A program made the position numbers and the translations under genes. Below, in pieces: positions 8,768-17,363 of a DNA stretch of 64,000 bases. This DNA comes from Shouchella hunanensis. Lineage in GTDB: Bacteria > Bacillota > Bacilli > Bacillales > Bacillaceae_D. The stretch spans positions 1,910,001 to 1,974,000 of the forward strand of contig NZ_CP117834.1 in assembly GCF_028735875.1 (NCBI RefSeq), written 5' to 3'. Positions within the stretch are counted from its first letter, which is position 1; each line of letters starts with the position of its first letter. Under the pieces are notes generated by a model that did not search any database, was not told where the DNA came from, and was given only the letters and a program-made list of their open reading frames with translations.

Positions 8768-10219
8768 TTAAATATGTTGCTTTCGATTCGCTTTAGCTTG
8801 ATGACGATTAAAAGGAAGCGGATTTGGATGATTGATGACTCTTTGTAAGCCTCCTCGAAAAAGGGTATCTTTCCATTTATCAGGTTGAAAGGGAAGAAAA
8901 GGATACAAATAAGGTGTACCGATGGAATGAAGTTTAGCCATTAGTAAAAGTAAAACCGTCGTTCCTAAAAACAGTCCTGCAAATCCAAAAAAGTGAGCAA
9001 GAATGATGAACGATAAACGCATAAAGAAAATGGGTGAAAGCAGTCCTCTGTGGAGAACTGGAAAACTAGATATGTAGCAAATCCCGATAATGACGATGGT
9101 GACCGGATGAAATAAATTAACATCAGTTGCCACATCACTAATTAACATCGTTCCGATAAATGTAACGGCAAAGATAACATTCCCCGGCAATCGATAGGAA
9201 CCATCCATGATCACTTGCATGAGTAGGATGACAAAGAGCAATTCAATCGTAAAAGGAGCAAGAGTATCATGGGTCTTAATTAATTGTTCGTGTAAATCTC
9301 TTGGGATGAGATCTAAATGAAACCGTTCAATAGCCACAATAATAGCTGGAGTAAACGTAGCAATAAAAAAGTACGCATAACGCAATGGTCTTGACCCGAA
9401 TTTTCCGAAGTCCGATAAATAGTCATCTTGATTTTGAAAAAAATGATAGAAAATGCTTGGTGCAAGTAAAGCAAGAGGGGAACCTTCTACTAAAATAACA
9501 ACTCGACCGGCAGCTAGAGCCATTGCGCACGCATCAGGTCGGTCTATTGACATCGTTCGCGGAAATAATAACCCATCGCCTTCTAGTGCATCTGTAGCGA
9601 GTTGATTAATAATGGCCTGACTAACATTGATATTGTTTAATCGTGTTTTAACTTCTTCAACGATAGCTGGGTTTGATACACCATGAACTGATAGGATGGC
9701 AATTTCTTTTTTTGCTTCAGAACCAATAGAAAGGGTTTCTATGACAAGATTAGGGCTTCGGTAATAATTTCTTAACAAATTTAGATTAACTGAAATGTCT
9801 TCTGTCAAACCGGAAGCTGGACCTTCGTAAACGCTACTGCTGAGTGGAACTTCTACACTTCTAACACGCCAATTTGAACAGTTAAATAAATAGCCTTCCT
9901 CTTTATTGAACATAAGAAGGGCTCTTCCATTAACGAGACCATCCACACATTCATCGACTGTAGAAGCCATTGACGGTTCTCCATCTTTAAAGATACTCCC
10001 TAATTGATCATATGTAACCGACTGCTTAACGAGCTGTTGAATCGGAGCTAGTAAAAAAGAGTGAATTTTTTGCTCATCCACTGTATTAGGAAGATAGAGG
10101 AGCTCAGCATGAATATCTAATCCGATAGTAACAGACAGTGATCGGATCGCATCCTTAGTGTGGAACCGTTGTTGAATAAGGTGCACATTTTGTTTTAAGT
10201 GAGCCGTTAATGTCCTCAT
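8768..10219 (-). CDS. GerA-family spore germination protein (A-subunit type)
   Basis: About 483 residues from ATG 10219 (AAGGGCG ribosome site 8-10 bases upstream; the earlier ATG at 10249 has none). The N-terminal cytoplasmic GerA domain carries GVSNPAIVEEVKTRLNNI-type and ALEGDGLLFPRTMSIDRPD motifs; the C-terminal half has about five membrane segments (residues 290-430). A subunits form the inner-membrane nutrient receptor channel of dormant spores. Unusually there are no gerB or gerC partners next to it; it stands alone, divergent from a Gly/Pro-rich gene. Confidence 0.9.
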   Translation of the reverse strand: MRTLTAHLKQNVHLIQQRFHTKDAIRSLSVTIGLDIHAELLYLPNTVDEQKIHSFLLAPIQQLVKQSVTYDQLGSIFKDGEPSMASTVDECVDGLVNGRALLMFNKEEGYLFNCSNWRVRSVEVPLSSSVYEGPASGLTEDISVNLNLLRNYYRSPNLVIETLSIGSEAKKEIAILSVHGVSNPAIVEEVKTRLNNINVSQAIINQLATDALEGDGLLFPRTMSIDRPDACAMALAAGRVVILVEGSPLALLAPSIFYHFFQNQDDYLSDFGKFGSRPLRYAYFFIATFTPAIIVAIERFHLDLIPRDLHEQLIKTHDTLAPFTIELLFVILLMQVIMDGSYRLPGNVIFAVTFIGTMLISDVATDVNLFHPVTIVIIGICYISSFPVLHRGLLSPIFFMRLSFIILAHFFGFAGLFLGTTVLLLLMAKLHSIGTPYLYPFLPFQPDKWKDTLFRGGLQRVINHPNPLPFNRHQAKANRKQHI

Positions 10220-10363
10220 GCGAATTCGCCCTTTTTGACTAAGATACATGTAGTTTGCATCAAGCTAGTTGAATTATACAGTTCACTGCTATAAGGCAAA
10301 ATGGATGCACCATTTATAGGCAAATGCGTAGAATGTATCAATGTCAATAGGGAGGTTTTAAGT

Positions 10364-10798
10364 ATGCAAGATCATCGCTTCATGTCGTCGTTCTTCCCGC
10401 CTGGTGGTGGAGGCGGATCGATTGGCCCCTTTCCTGGGCAAGGTGGTCCAGGATATCCCCCGGGACCTCCAGGGAGTGGATCATTCCCTGGGTTTCCAAC
10501 GCCAGGAGGTGGTTCTTCTCAAGGACCCCAACCAGGTCAAGGGGGAGGAGAACCACCAGGTCCGCCTCCAGGAAATCCACCTCAGCTTCAATCGATTGGC
10601 ACATTTGCTGTAGATCCAGGCGCAATTAGAGGGTGTTTATTCCGATACACGTACTTGCGCTTAAATAATGGCGAACAATTTTGGTTTTATCCAACCTTTG
10701 TAGGAAGACAATCAGTCGCTGGTTACCGGTGGTTTATTTTCAGGTGGGTTTACTTTGGAATCGATACACGACGAATTAGTGCTTTTCAATGTGTGTAA
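10364..10798 (+). CDS. Gly/Pro-rich protein with conserved aromatic C-terminus (unrecognised)
   Basis: 144 residues from the ATG at 10364, which follows GGGAGG by 9 bases; the frame stays open upstream to 10301 without a ribosome site. Residues ~8-85 are almost all Gly, Pro, Ser and Gln in irregular PGG/PGP blocks. The C-terminal ~55 residues are aromatic and basic with two cysteines (GCLFRYTYLRLNN, WFYPTFVGRQS, RWFIFRWVYFGID, FQCV). No signal peptide. Low-complexity leader plus compact tail resembles small sporulation or coat-associated proteins of Bacilli, and it lies next to a germination gene, but the function is unknown. Confidence 0.7.
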   Translation: MQDHRFMSSFFPPGGGGGSIGPFPGQGGPGYPPGPPGSGSFPGFPTPGGGSSQGPQPGQGGGEPPGPPPGNPPQLQSIGTFAVDPGAIRGCLFRYTYLRLNNGEQFWFYPTFVGRQSVAGYRWFIFRWVYFGIDTRRISAFQCV

Positions 10799-10808
10799 AA
10801 AGGAAAGA

Positions 10809-10838
10809 AAGAAGAGAAATCATTTTCTCTTCTTTTTA
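10809..10838 (+). terminator. Terminator after the Gly/Pro-rich gene
   Basis: An 11-bp perfect stem (AAGAAGAGAAA with TTTCTCTTCTT) and a T-run, 11 bases past the stop. From here to the ect promoter at 11021 I see no gene. Confidence 0.8.
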
Positions 10839-11020
10839 TTTTGAAAATAAGAGGGATTGAGACAAAGAAGGAGGATATGGAAGAAAATCTCTCTTAGCTT
10901 ACTCTTAACGTCGATCACTCCTCTTATTGATACATAATCTCTACTAATACTGTTTGCGAAAATGTGACCAGCATCCTATCATTAAAAAGGATTGAAAATG
11001 TCGTTCATTTACAATTTGTG

Positions 11021-11045
11021 GTTTTGATTAAAGAGAAGCGGGTAA
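11021..11045 (+). promoter_or_regulatory. SigmaB-like promoter of ectABC
   Basis: GTTTTG (11021-11026), 13-bp spacer, GGGTAA (11040-11045), close to the general-stress consensus GTTTAA-N12-14-GGGTAT. It lies 43 bp before the ectA start. No convincing SigmaA element is visible between 10840 and 11088. Confidence 0.5.
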
Positions 11046-11088
11046 AAGAAAGGCGAACACCGTTGTAAAAAAAATAGGGGAGGCGCAT

Positions 11089-11583
11089 ATGGCACAGACA
11101 CCAGTATTAACCCTCGAAAAACCGACTGTTGAAGATGGAGCTTCGATGTGGCAACTAGCAGAAACATCAACGCTTGATTCCAACTCAGTTTACAAGTATA
11201 TCATGATGTGTGAATATTTTGACGAAACGTGTATTGTTGCGCGAGAAAACGATGAAGTTGTTGGCTTTATTACTGGTTTTATTCCGCCTAAACAAGCAGA
11301 CACCCTCTTTATTTGGCAAGTTGGTGTTGCTGAATCACAACGAGGTAAGGGGCTTGCTTTAGATCTATTAGAACGACTAATTGAACGAGACGCATGTAAG
11401 AATGTAAGATACGTTGAGGCAACTGTAACGCCTTCAAACAAAGCATCTCAATCCCTTTTTAAAAAGCTAGCACGTAGTCAAGGAACGGAATGCAACGTGT
11501 TTGATTGTTTTGGTGAGGAGCTATTTCCAGATGATCAGCATGAAGAAGAAAAAACATTTCGCATTGGACCAATTAAGGGTTAA
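11089..11583 (+). CDS. ectA: L-2,4-diaminobutyrate acetyltransferase (EctA)
   Basis: 164 residues, GNAT fold with the acetyl-CoA loop [20 protein letters not shown] (about residues 82-101) and the EctA-specific [10 protein letters not shown] and [13 protein letters not shown] segments. It acetylates diaminobutyrate, the second step of ectoine synthesis. Ribosome site GGGGAGG. First gene of ectABC; ectB begins 20 bp after its stop. Confidence 0.95.
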   Translation: MAQTPVLTLEKPTVEDGASMWQLAETSTLDSNSVYKYIMMCEYFDETCIVARENDEVVGFITGFIPPKQADTLFIWQVGVAESQRGKGLALDLLERLIERDACKNVRYVEATVTPSNKASQSLFKKLARSQGTECNVFDCFGEELFPDDQHEEEKTFRIGPIKG

Positions 11584-11602
11584 GAATACAAGGAGGAAAA
11601 CC

Positions 11603-12886
11603 GTGAATAAAACAGACATGAAGATTTTTGAAGAAAAAGAATCTGAAGTAAGAAGCTATTGCAGAAGTTTCCCAGCTGTATTTACAAAAGCCAAAGGATC
11701 AACGATGTGGGATGAAGACGGAAATGAGTATATTGATTTTTTTGCAGGCGCTGGTGCATTAAACTACGGTCATAATGACGAAAAAATGAAACAGGCCCTC
11801 GTTGACTATATCATGAGTGACGGGATTACCCATTCATTAGATATGGCAACATCACCGAAAGCAACCTTTTTAACAGCCTTTAATCAAATCATATTAGAAC
11901 CAAGAGGATTAAACTACAAAGTGATGTTTCCCGGTCCAACAGGGACAAATACAGTTGAAGCTGCTTTAAAGTTAGCTCGTAAAGTGACAGGACGCACAGA
12001 TATTATTAGCTTCACAAACGGATTTCATGGAATGACAATTGGATCACTTTCAGTAACCGGTAATGCTTTTAAGCGAAAAGGTGCTGGAATTCCATTGACT
12101 AATGTTGTAACGATGCCGTATGACAATTTTCTAACAGATGAATTAGATACACTTGATTATCTCGAGCAATTTTTGACTGAAGGTGGATCCGGAGTTGACA
12201 TACCTGCAGCAGTAATTCTTGAAACGGTACAAGGCGAAGGTGGTATTAATGCCGCACGTACGGAATGGTTACAGCGATTAGAGCGTTTATGTAAGGAACA
12301 CGACATCTTAATGATTATTGATGATGTGCAAGCTGGTATTGGTCGAACAGGAACGTTTTTTAGCTTTGAAGAAGCCGGACTCACCCCTGATATTGTGTGT
12401 CTGTCCAAATCAATTGGTGGGTACGGGCTACCTCTTGCATTAACATTGTTTAAACCAGAATTAGATATTTGGGAGCCGGGTGAGCATAACGGTACTTTTA
12501 GAGGCAACAATCATGCCTTTGTTACGGCTACAGTGGCTTTAGAAAATTGGAAAACACCAGATTTTCAAGATTCTATTCAGAGAAAAGCTGAACTCGTGCA
12601 TCATTTCTTAACTGCGATTGTGGAGAAATATCCAGATTTAAAAGGTACTGTTAAAGGTAGAGGACTTATGAAAGGGATTCGCTGCGAAGACTGTTCATTA
12701 GCCGGATCGGTCGCTGCAGAAGCGTTTAAAAGAGGCTTGATTATGGAAACAGCAGGGTTTGACGATGAAGTGTTCAAACTGTTTCCGGCAGTGACAATTC
12801 CTGAAGAAACGTTAAAAGCAGGGTTAGAAATTATTGAAGAAAGTGTGCGAGCAGCTTTAGGGATTAAAGAACCTATTTTAAATTAA
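11603..12886 (+). CDS. ectB: L-2,4-diaminobutyrate aminotransferase (EctB)
   Basis: 427 residues from a GTG at 11603, chosen because AAGGAGG stands 6-7 bases upstream and the product then starts like other EctB proteins ([19 protein letters not shown]). Class-III aminotransferase motifs: [27 protein letters not shown] with the cofactor-contacting Asp, and the PLP lysine in [12 protein letters not shown]. It makes diaminobutyrate from aspartate semialdehyde and glutamate. The frame is open further upstream through ectA, but that extension is not real. Confidence 0.95.
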   Translation: MNKTDMKIFEEKESEVRSYCRSFPAVFTKAKGSTMWDEDGNEYIDFFAGAGALNYGHNDEKMKQALVDYIMSDGITHSLDMATSPKATFLTAFNQIILEPRGLNYKVMFPGPTGTNTVEAALKLARKVTGRTDIISFTNGFHGMTIGSLSVTGNAFKRKGAGIPLTNVVTMPYDNFLTDELDTLDYLEQFLTEGGSGVDIPAAVILETVQGEGGINAARTEWLQRLERLCKEHDILMIIDDVQAGIGRTGTFFSFEEAGLTPDIVCLSKSIGGYGLPLALTLFKPELDIWEPGEHNGTFRGNNHAFVTATVALENWKTPDFQDSIQRKAELVHHFLTAIVEKYPDLKGTVKGRGLMKGIRCEDCSLAGSVAAEAFKRGLIMETAGFDDEVFKLFPAVTIPEETLKAGLEIIEESVRAALGIKEPILN

Positions 12887-12905
12887 CAGCTAGGAGGTCC
12901 TACAA

Positions 12906-13319
12906 ATGAAAGTAATCAAACTTGAAGATGTTCTAAATACAGAGCGAGATGTAGACGGTGGTAATTGGCGCAGTCAACGGCTTGTAGTAGAGAAAGATGG
13001 CGTGGGTTATTCTGTGCATGATACACAAATCCGTGCAGGTACGGAAACCCACTTATGGTATAAGCATCACCTTGAATCAGTTTATATTATTGAAGGTGAA
13101 GGCGAAGTTGAAACCATTAAGGATGGTAAGGTATGGCCAGTAAAGAAATTCGAATGCTATGTGTTAGACGAGCATGATGAACATTACTTACGAGCGAAAA
13201 CGGATATGAGAATGGTTTGTGTATTTAATCCACCGACTACAGGTGAAGAAATTCACGATGAAGATGGCGCCTATCAATTACCAGAACATCTAAAAAATAA
13301 AGAAGAGGCTGGGACATAA
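12906..13319 (+). CDS. ectC: L-ectoine synthase (EctC)
   Basis: 137 residues, cupin fold with metal-site region around [19 protein letters not shown] and the conserved [15 protein letters not shown] tail. It cyclises N-acetyl-diaminobutyrate to ectoine. AGGAGG lies 8 bases before ATG. The final residues EEAGT and the stop codon are encoded inside the left terminal arm of a dispersed-repeat-like element (13304 onward), so the C-terminus seems to have been reset by that insertion. No EctD hydroxylase follows, so ectoine rather than hydroxyectoine is the expected end product locally. Confidence 0.95.
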   Translation: MKVIKLEDVLNTERDVDGGNWRSQRLVVEKDGVGYSVHDTQIRAGTETHLWYKHHLESVYIIEGEGEVETIKDGKVWPVKKFECYVLDEHDEHYLRAKTDMRMVCVFNPPTTGEEIHDEDGAYQLPEHLKNKEEAGT

Positions 13320-13580
13320 CTAAAAGTAGTATTTGAAAAGACGAATAGTCTAAAATATGCTGAGTAGCACCGCTACAGGAGAATCCTTCGCTTTCCGGGG
13401 ACACGGCCTCAGCCTCCTCTGTGGAAAATCGCCACTCCAGAGTCTTCAGACACGTGCTGATCCCTCAGGAGTCTTCGGATTCTCCTTCCGTTAATTTTCA
13501 TATAAAATAAACGACGAACGTTCCTATTTTCAGGAATGTTCGTCATTTTGGTCTGTCTATCTACTTTTGTCCCAGCCTCT
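13304..13580. repeat. 277-bp dispersed-repeat-like palindromic element
   Basis: Terminal inverted arms AGAGGCTGGGACA (13304-13316) and TGTCCCAGCCTCT (13568-13580). Inside, GGAGAATCC (from 13378) pairs with GGATTCTCC near 13475, enclosing a GC-rich section, and a third hairpin has arms ACGAACGTTCCT / AGGAATGTTCGT (about 13510-13545). No ORF. The arm sequence and the 'CTTTCCGGGG...CGGCCTCAGCCTCCTC' type core resemble small non-coding repeats that I recall as common in Bacillaceae genomes. It fills the gap between convergent ectC and a lipoprotein gene and probably terminates both. Confidence 0.75.
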
Positions 13581-13585
13581 TTTAT

Positions 13586-14488
13586 TTAAATTTCAATGTC
13601 TAACGCATTAATTGTTATGACCCACGTGTCTGTTTCATCGTGGTAAGTACTGAAGTGAATAACTGGAAAAGAAACTGGGTCCGATTCAGGTTGACGGTTC
13701 TGTTCATTATAATAGAGGAGTGCTTGCTGAATCGCTTCTTTTTCAGAATAGGTGGCACCTTCTGGTTTTGGTGGCGAAACGATTTCAGAAAAAATAGCGT
13801 CAGCAGAAGCTGGATAACTTTCTTTGACGTCCGTATATTCAACAAACACGCGATCGCCAATTTCAGCTGAACGTATGAGGTTAGTAAATGTAATTAAATC
13901 ATTTTCAGTACTGATAAGCCGGTTTTCGGTTACAAAACCAGTAAAACAGGTAGGGGAATAGTCTGTTAATGAAGAATGCTCGCAATCCTCCAAAGAAACT
14001 CCATTGCTATTGATTTCGATTAAATGTTCTTCCTCTCCGTAAATTTGAATGGTTATTTCCCAAACATCTGCTTCTTCTACATAGTGTGTGTATGTAACAA
14101 ACTGATAATCGATCATTGGATCACTCGGTGTGAATTCTCTCGCTAAAACGAGTGCTTGCTGGATCGCTTCTTTTTCAGAGTAAGTGGCACCTTCTGGTTT
14201 TGATGGCGAAACGACCGTGGTCTGTGAGCCATCTGCTTGAGAAGGGAATGAATCTAGAACGTCGCGGTAATGGATACGTACACGATCACCAACCTCATGA
14301 TCGACAGGAATGTTCGAAAACAATGTTAAGCCGCTTTCGTGAGAGACAAGTGAAGCGTGTTCGGTGTTATCGATAACAAATCCAGTAAAAGGTTCATCGT
14401 TAAGAGAGGTAAGCGTATCGCCACCGGTATCGGCTGGAATAGTGCAACCAGTTACGCACAAGCATAAAATAAATAGAAATCCTTTCAC
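13586..14488 (-). CDS. Secreted lipoprotein with two DUF3221-like repeats
   Basis: 300 residues with a type-II signal peptide: hydrophobic FLFILCLCV then lipobox VTGC, Cys at residue 15. The mature protein holds two homologous ~130-residue modules, residues ~33-165 and ~180-300, each with F-TGFV at the start, GDRV--Y-DV--S-P--AD in the middle and a nearly identical KPEGATYSEKEAIQQAL. The modules look like a small OB-like DUF3221 domain followed by a PepSY-like tail. Function unknown. The second module's tail is also closely similar at DNA level, so the duplication seems recent or subject to conversion. Confidence 0.8.
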   Translation of the reverse strand: MKGFLFILCLCVTGCTIPADTGGDTLTSLNDEPFTGFVIDNTEHASLVSHESGLTLFSNIPVDHEVGDRVRIHYRDVLDSFPSQADGSQTTVVSPSKPEGATYSEKEAIQQALVLAREFTPSDPMIDYQFVTYTHYVEEADVWEITIQIYGEEEHLIEINSNGVSLEDCEHSSLTDYSPTCFTGFVTENRLISTENDLITFTNLIRSAEIGDRVFVEYTDVKESYPASADAIFSEIVSPPKPEGATYSEKEAIQQALLYYNEQNRQPESDPVSFPVIHFSTYHDETDTWVITINALDIEI

Positions 14489-14709
14489 CCTTTTTCCTCC
14501 TTTTTCTCTTATGTAAACAAAGGGTTTATCACAACAGAAATGAATAGTCTAAATACTAGTGTAAAGTATAATTCCAATGCGTGAAAGCGATGTTACAGAC
14601 GTTAGTCATTTGTAAAGCTTTACTTAAAAGTGAACACATAGGATGAAAGTGAAAATATCAAACGTTATACTAGGAGTGAGAGGTTTTTGTTAGAAAGGAA
14701 TGATTCCCT

Positions 14710-15468
14710 TTGACAGCTATTTACGGACATAGAGGGGCGATGGGTGTTTTTCCAGAAAATACATTGCCAAGTTTTGAAGAAGCGTTATCAAATGGTGTAG
14801 ATGGTATTGAATTAGATGTCCAGCTAACAAAAGATGGTCAATTCGTCGTCATGCATGACCCGACTGTAGACAGAACTACGAATGGAACTGGTCATGTAAA
14901 GGATAAGACCGTTAAGGAGTTACAGGCGCTTAGTGCAGGTATACCCTTTACCCATTTAGAAAATTATTGTGAAGCAGATTGGAAAGAAATAACCGTCCCT
15001 ACTCTTGCAGAGGCGCTAGAATTAATGGCTCCGTATCAAGTAGAGGTGAACATTGAGTTAAAACCGAATTTATCAGAAACAGAGGGAATTGAGAAATTAT
15101 TGCTTAATTGTGTGAAGCCATTCCAAAAGGCAGTAACGATTAATTTCTCGTCGTTTCATTTGCCCCTTATTCAACGTCTCCGCCAATTGGATAAGGATGT
15201 TGAATTGGCTTGGCTCATAAAGCATGAGATGCCTTATCCAGCTGATTATTTAGCAACCAATAGGATTAACTTGTATCACTTGTCTAAGAAATTGGCGTTA
15301 AAAGATCGTTCTACTTATGAAGAAGAGGGCTTATTGCAACAGTCGCGTATCTGGACGGTAAATGATCCTGAAGAAGTGAAAGGTTTACTCGAAAAAAAGG
15401 TGAAAGCCATTATGACAGATTTCCCGGAGATGGCGTTACGCATTAGAAAGCAGCAGGGCAATATCTAG
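14710..15468 (+). CDS. Glycerophosphodiester phosphodiesterase
   Basis: 252 residues, starting with TTG at 14710 (GAAAGGAAT lies about 10 bases upstream and no ATG suits). GDPD signatures: GHRGAMGVFPENTLPSF at the N-terminus with catalytic His-Arg and Glu-Asn, ELDVQLTKDGQFVVMHD around residues 38-54, and NIELKP near residue 118. It hydrolyses glycerophosphodiesters to glycerol-3-phosphate and an alcohol. No signal peptide, so cytoplasmic (UgpQ/YqiK type). Monocistronic. Confidence 0.92.
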   Translation: MTAIYGHRGAMGVFPENTLPSFEEALSNGVDGIELDVQLTKDGQFVVMHDPTVDRTTNGTGHVKDKTVKELQALSAGIPFTHLENYCEADWKEITVPTLAEALELMAPYQVEVNIELKPNLSETEGIEKLLLNCVKPFQKAVTINFSSFHLPLIQRLRQLDKDVELAWLIKHEMPYPADYLATNRINLYHLSKKLALKDRSTYEEEGLLQQSRIWTVNDPEEVKGLLEKKVKAIMTDFPEMALRIRKQQGNI

Positions 15469-15549
15469 CTGCTTTCTTTCTTATGATGATTAGGAGTTAG
15501 ACTTTTTGACTATGTCTATAAGCTATTGAAACAGGTTTTATAAAACGCT

Positions 15550-15798
15550 ATGCTGTTCTGTGTGAGAAAAAGGGATTGTCGTAAGGGGAGTATAAGTGAA
15601 AGCGATCAGGTGGGTAGTAAGCAAACGGAAGACATACAAAAAACGTCAGCAGTTGAAGAGAAGGACGAGAAATTTAATTAAGAACAATCGAATCAAGAGA
15701 ACCATCTCAACAGCAAGGTCGTCTACGTAGAGCAAACTCGGTTTGCGATTGAGACTGTAGATGGCGATAAGTTTTATAATAGGATTCATGCCTTCTGA
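15550..15798 (+). pseudogene. Decayed small gene, probably a lipoprotein remnant
   Basis: One frame from ATG 15550 runs 43 codons to a TAA at 15679, then continues in the same frame for 38 more codons to TGA at 15796. Both halves have the acidic, Gln/Ser-rich composition of a real protein (SESDQVGSKQTEDIQKTSAV, then VYVEQTRFAIETVDGDKFYN). A Cys near codon 11 before the Ser-rich stretch could be a degenerate lipobox. A competing 44-codon GTG frame (15596-15730) with GGGGAG is Arg/Lys-rich and is probably the shadow. The remainder of 15469-15897 shows nothing else. Reading: an inactivated gene. Confidence 0.5.
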
Positions 15799-15897
15799 CA
15801 TACAGTTCTATGACGTTTGTTTATCATGTAACGTCGATTCAGACACAATCACTGTAAATAATAGAAAAAGATTCGTGCTGATGCACGAATCTTTTTC

Positions 15898-16752
15898 TTA
15901 TTTATAGTGGTCAAACCAATAGGCTAAATACTTATAGTCGCCCCATTTATCATAGACGCTCTCAAGGTCGCTTTTAGAAGGAGCGATCCCGTTAAAATAC
16001 GTTCCGATTACATGCTTTTTGTATTCGGAATCAACAGGCACACCATCATAACGACCGACGATCATAGCGAGCGTATTCATAGCATAAGGACCAATTCCTT
16101 TGATCTCTCGAAAGTGATTGATAGAGGATGGCTGCACGTATCGCGCAGGATTGTCTACTGCTTTATGAGCAGCATCCAAAATATAGTTACTTCGATAGCC
16201 TGTACGTACATGTTCCGTTAAAAAAGCTTCTCCTGCCGAAAGTATCTTTTCTGGTGTTGGGAAAGAGTGAAATTCCCGTCCAAATCCATGTGCCTTCTCT
16301 CCTAAATGATAAGTTAACTTTTCTGCCATTTGGATCGTTTGGTTCCAGCGGGTGTTCGTCGTTAAAAGAACTTTCACGATGTCTTCAAATAGAGAAGGGG
16401 AGCGTAATAGTCGACCTTGTCTTCTCTTAGGTAAATCTGTTAGCTCATTATACGTTTGGCACAATGTATAAAAGGGCTCAAACGGTTCGTTCACTCGGAA
16501 CATCCAAGAAACTTGATGTAGAATTTCGTCTCTATCCGTTTCGGTTAATTTCACTTCAGTGACGACTTGCAAACAAGATGGTTTCATATAGACGCAAACA
16601 ACTATTGTGGCATTATTTCTCAAAGTAAAGGTACGGTAAAACCGCTCTTTTTTTGGATCCCATGCATTCGGAGCGAGCATCCACCACCCATGGGAAGTAA
16701 TGGCATCCTGAAAGTCAAAGGGCTCTGTTAATGGAATGGAGAAAGTAAACAC
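15898..16752 (-). CDS. HhH-GPD DNA glycosylase (3-methyladenine/8-oxoguanine glycosylase-like)
   Basis: 284 residues. A ~100-residue N-terminal domain precedes the HhH-GPD core: LLTTNTRWNQTIQMAEKL (about residues 130-147), helix-hairpin-helix IKGIGPYAMNTLA (about 220) and the catalytic aspartate in GVPVDSEYKKH (about 240). It would excise damaged bases in base excision repair; the exact lesion cannot be read from sequence. Its start is two bases downstream of the stop of the DinB-family gene, so the two form an operon. Confidence 0.85.
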   Translation of the reverse strand: MFTFSIPLTEPFDFQDAITSHGWWMLAPNAWDPKKERFYRTFTLRNNATIVVCVYMKPSCLQVVTEVKLTETDRDEILHQVSWMFRVNEPFEPFYTLCQTYNELTDLPKRRQGRLLRSPSLFEDIVKVLLTTNTRWNQTIQMAEKLTYHLGEKAHGFGREFHSFPTPEKILSAGEAFLTEHVRTGYRSNYILDAAHKAVDNPARYVQPSSINHFREIKGIGPYAMNTLAMIVGRYDGVPVDSEYKKHVIGTYFNGIAPSKSDLESVYDKWGDYKYLAYWFDHYK

Positions 16753-16754
16753 TG

Positions 16755-17219
16755 TTAGTTAACCCCTAATTCAGTGGACCATGTTCCTTGTTGTTTTCGG
16801 ATACTAACAATTTGGCCGATGTGATAGGCATTGTGTAGGGTGAGAAGTGTTAAATAATCGGTAACGGTTTCGCTGAAATCTTCTGGTTCCGAGTCTTGCA
16901 CAGCTTCACGCCATTCTGAAAGCAACTGGTCAATATGTTTCCTTGTTTCACCCCAAGATGTTGTTTCTCCCTCAAATGTATGGGCAATGGAGTCAACAGG
17001 CTCGAAATTGGTTTTACTGTTTTTGAAGCGCTCTAAATAACGATGGTTATAAAAAATAAGATGGTTTACAATTCCCCAAATACTGTTTGAATCATCGTTA
17101 GGCGTCCATTTGGCCTCACTCTCAGATACATTTTTTAACGCGTGAGTCAGCGGGACAAACCAGCTTTTTTGATTATGAATAACACCTAATTGCATGAGAA
17201 TGAACTCTTTTGCGCTCAT
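16755..17219 (-). CDS. DinB/YfiT-family protein
   Basis: 154 residues, four-helix bundle. The putative metal histidines of the DinB fold are visible: IVNHLIFYNHRYL (about residue 50) and LHNAYHIGQIV (about residue 130). Members act as thiol-dependent S-transferases or are of unknown function. It is translated with the DNA glycosylase downstream, which fits a DNA-damage or stress role. RBS GGAGGGTA upstream on the minus strand. Confidence 0.8.
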   Translation of the reverse strand: MSAKEFILMQLGVIHNQKSWFVPLTHALKNVSESEAKWTPNDDSNSIWGIVNHLIFYNHRYLERFKNSKTNFEPVDSIAHTFEGETTSWGETRKHIDQLLSEWREAVQDSEPEDFSETVTDYLTLLTLHNAYHIGQIVSIRKQQGTWSTELGVN

Positions 17220-17363
17220 ACAAATACCCTCCTCTTGAGTGGATGTTCCGATCTATTCCTAAAGTTTTTGCCATTATAGCATGGATAGAAAGGCGTTGAA
17301 CAGAATGAAAGGTTCGATTCTAGATCGAAAAAGATCTAAACTATGGAAAAGGAGGAATGCACA

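Noticed and set aside
8523-8768. 81-residue minus-strand ORF overlapping the small plus-strand ORF
   Set aside because: It runs through the terminator hairpin from both sides and lacks start signals.
10380-10625. Minus-strand and alternative-frame ORFs inside the Gly/Pro-rich gene
   Set aside because: Produced by the repetitive GC-rich codons of the real gene; no independent signals.
13378-13484. Inner part of the 277-bp element as a CRISPR or tRNA-like structure
   Set aside because: No regular spacer pattern, no tRNA cloverleaf and only one copy in the window.
15596-15730. 44-codon Arg/Lys-rich ORF starting with GTG
   Set aside because: It has a fair ribosome site, but the overlapping frame has much more protein-like composition; the basic one is best explained as its shadow.
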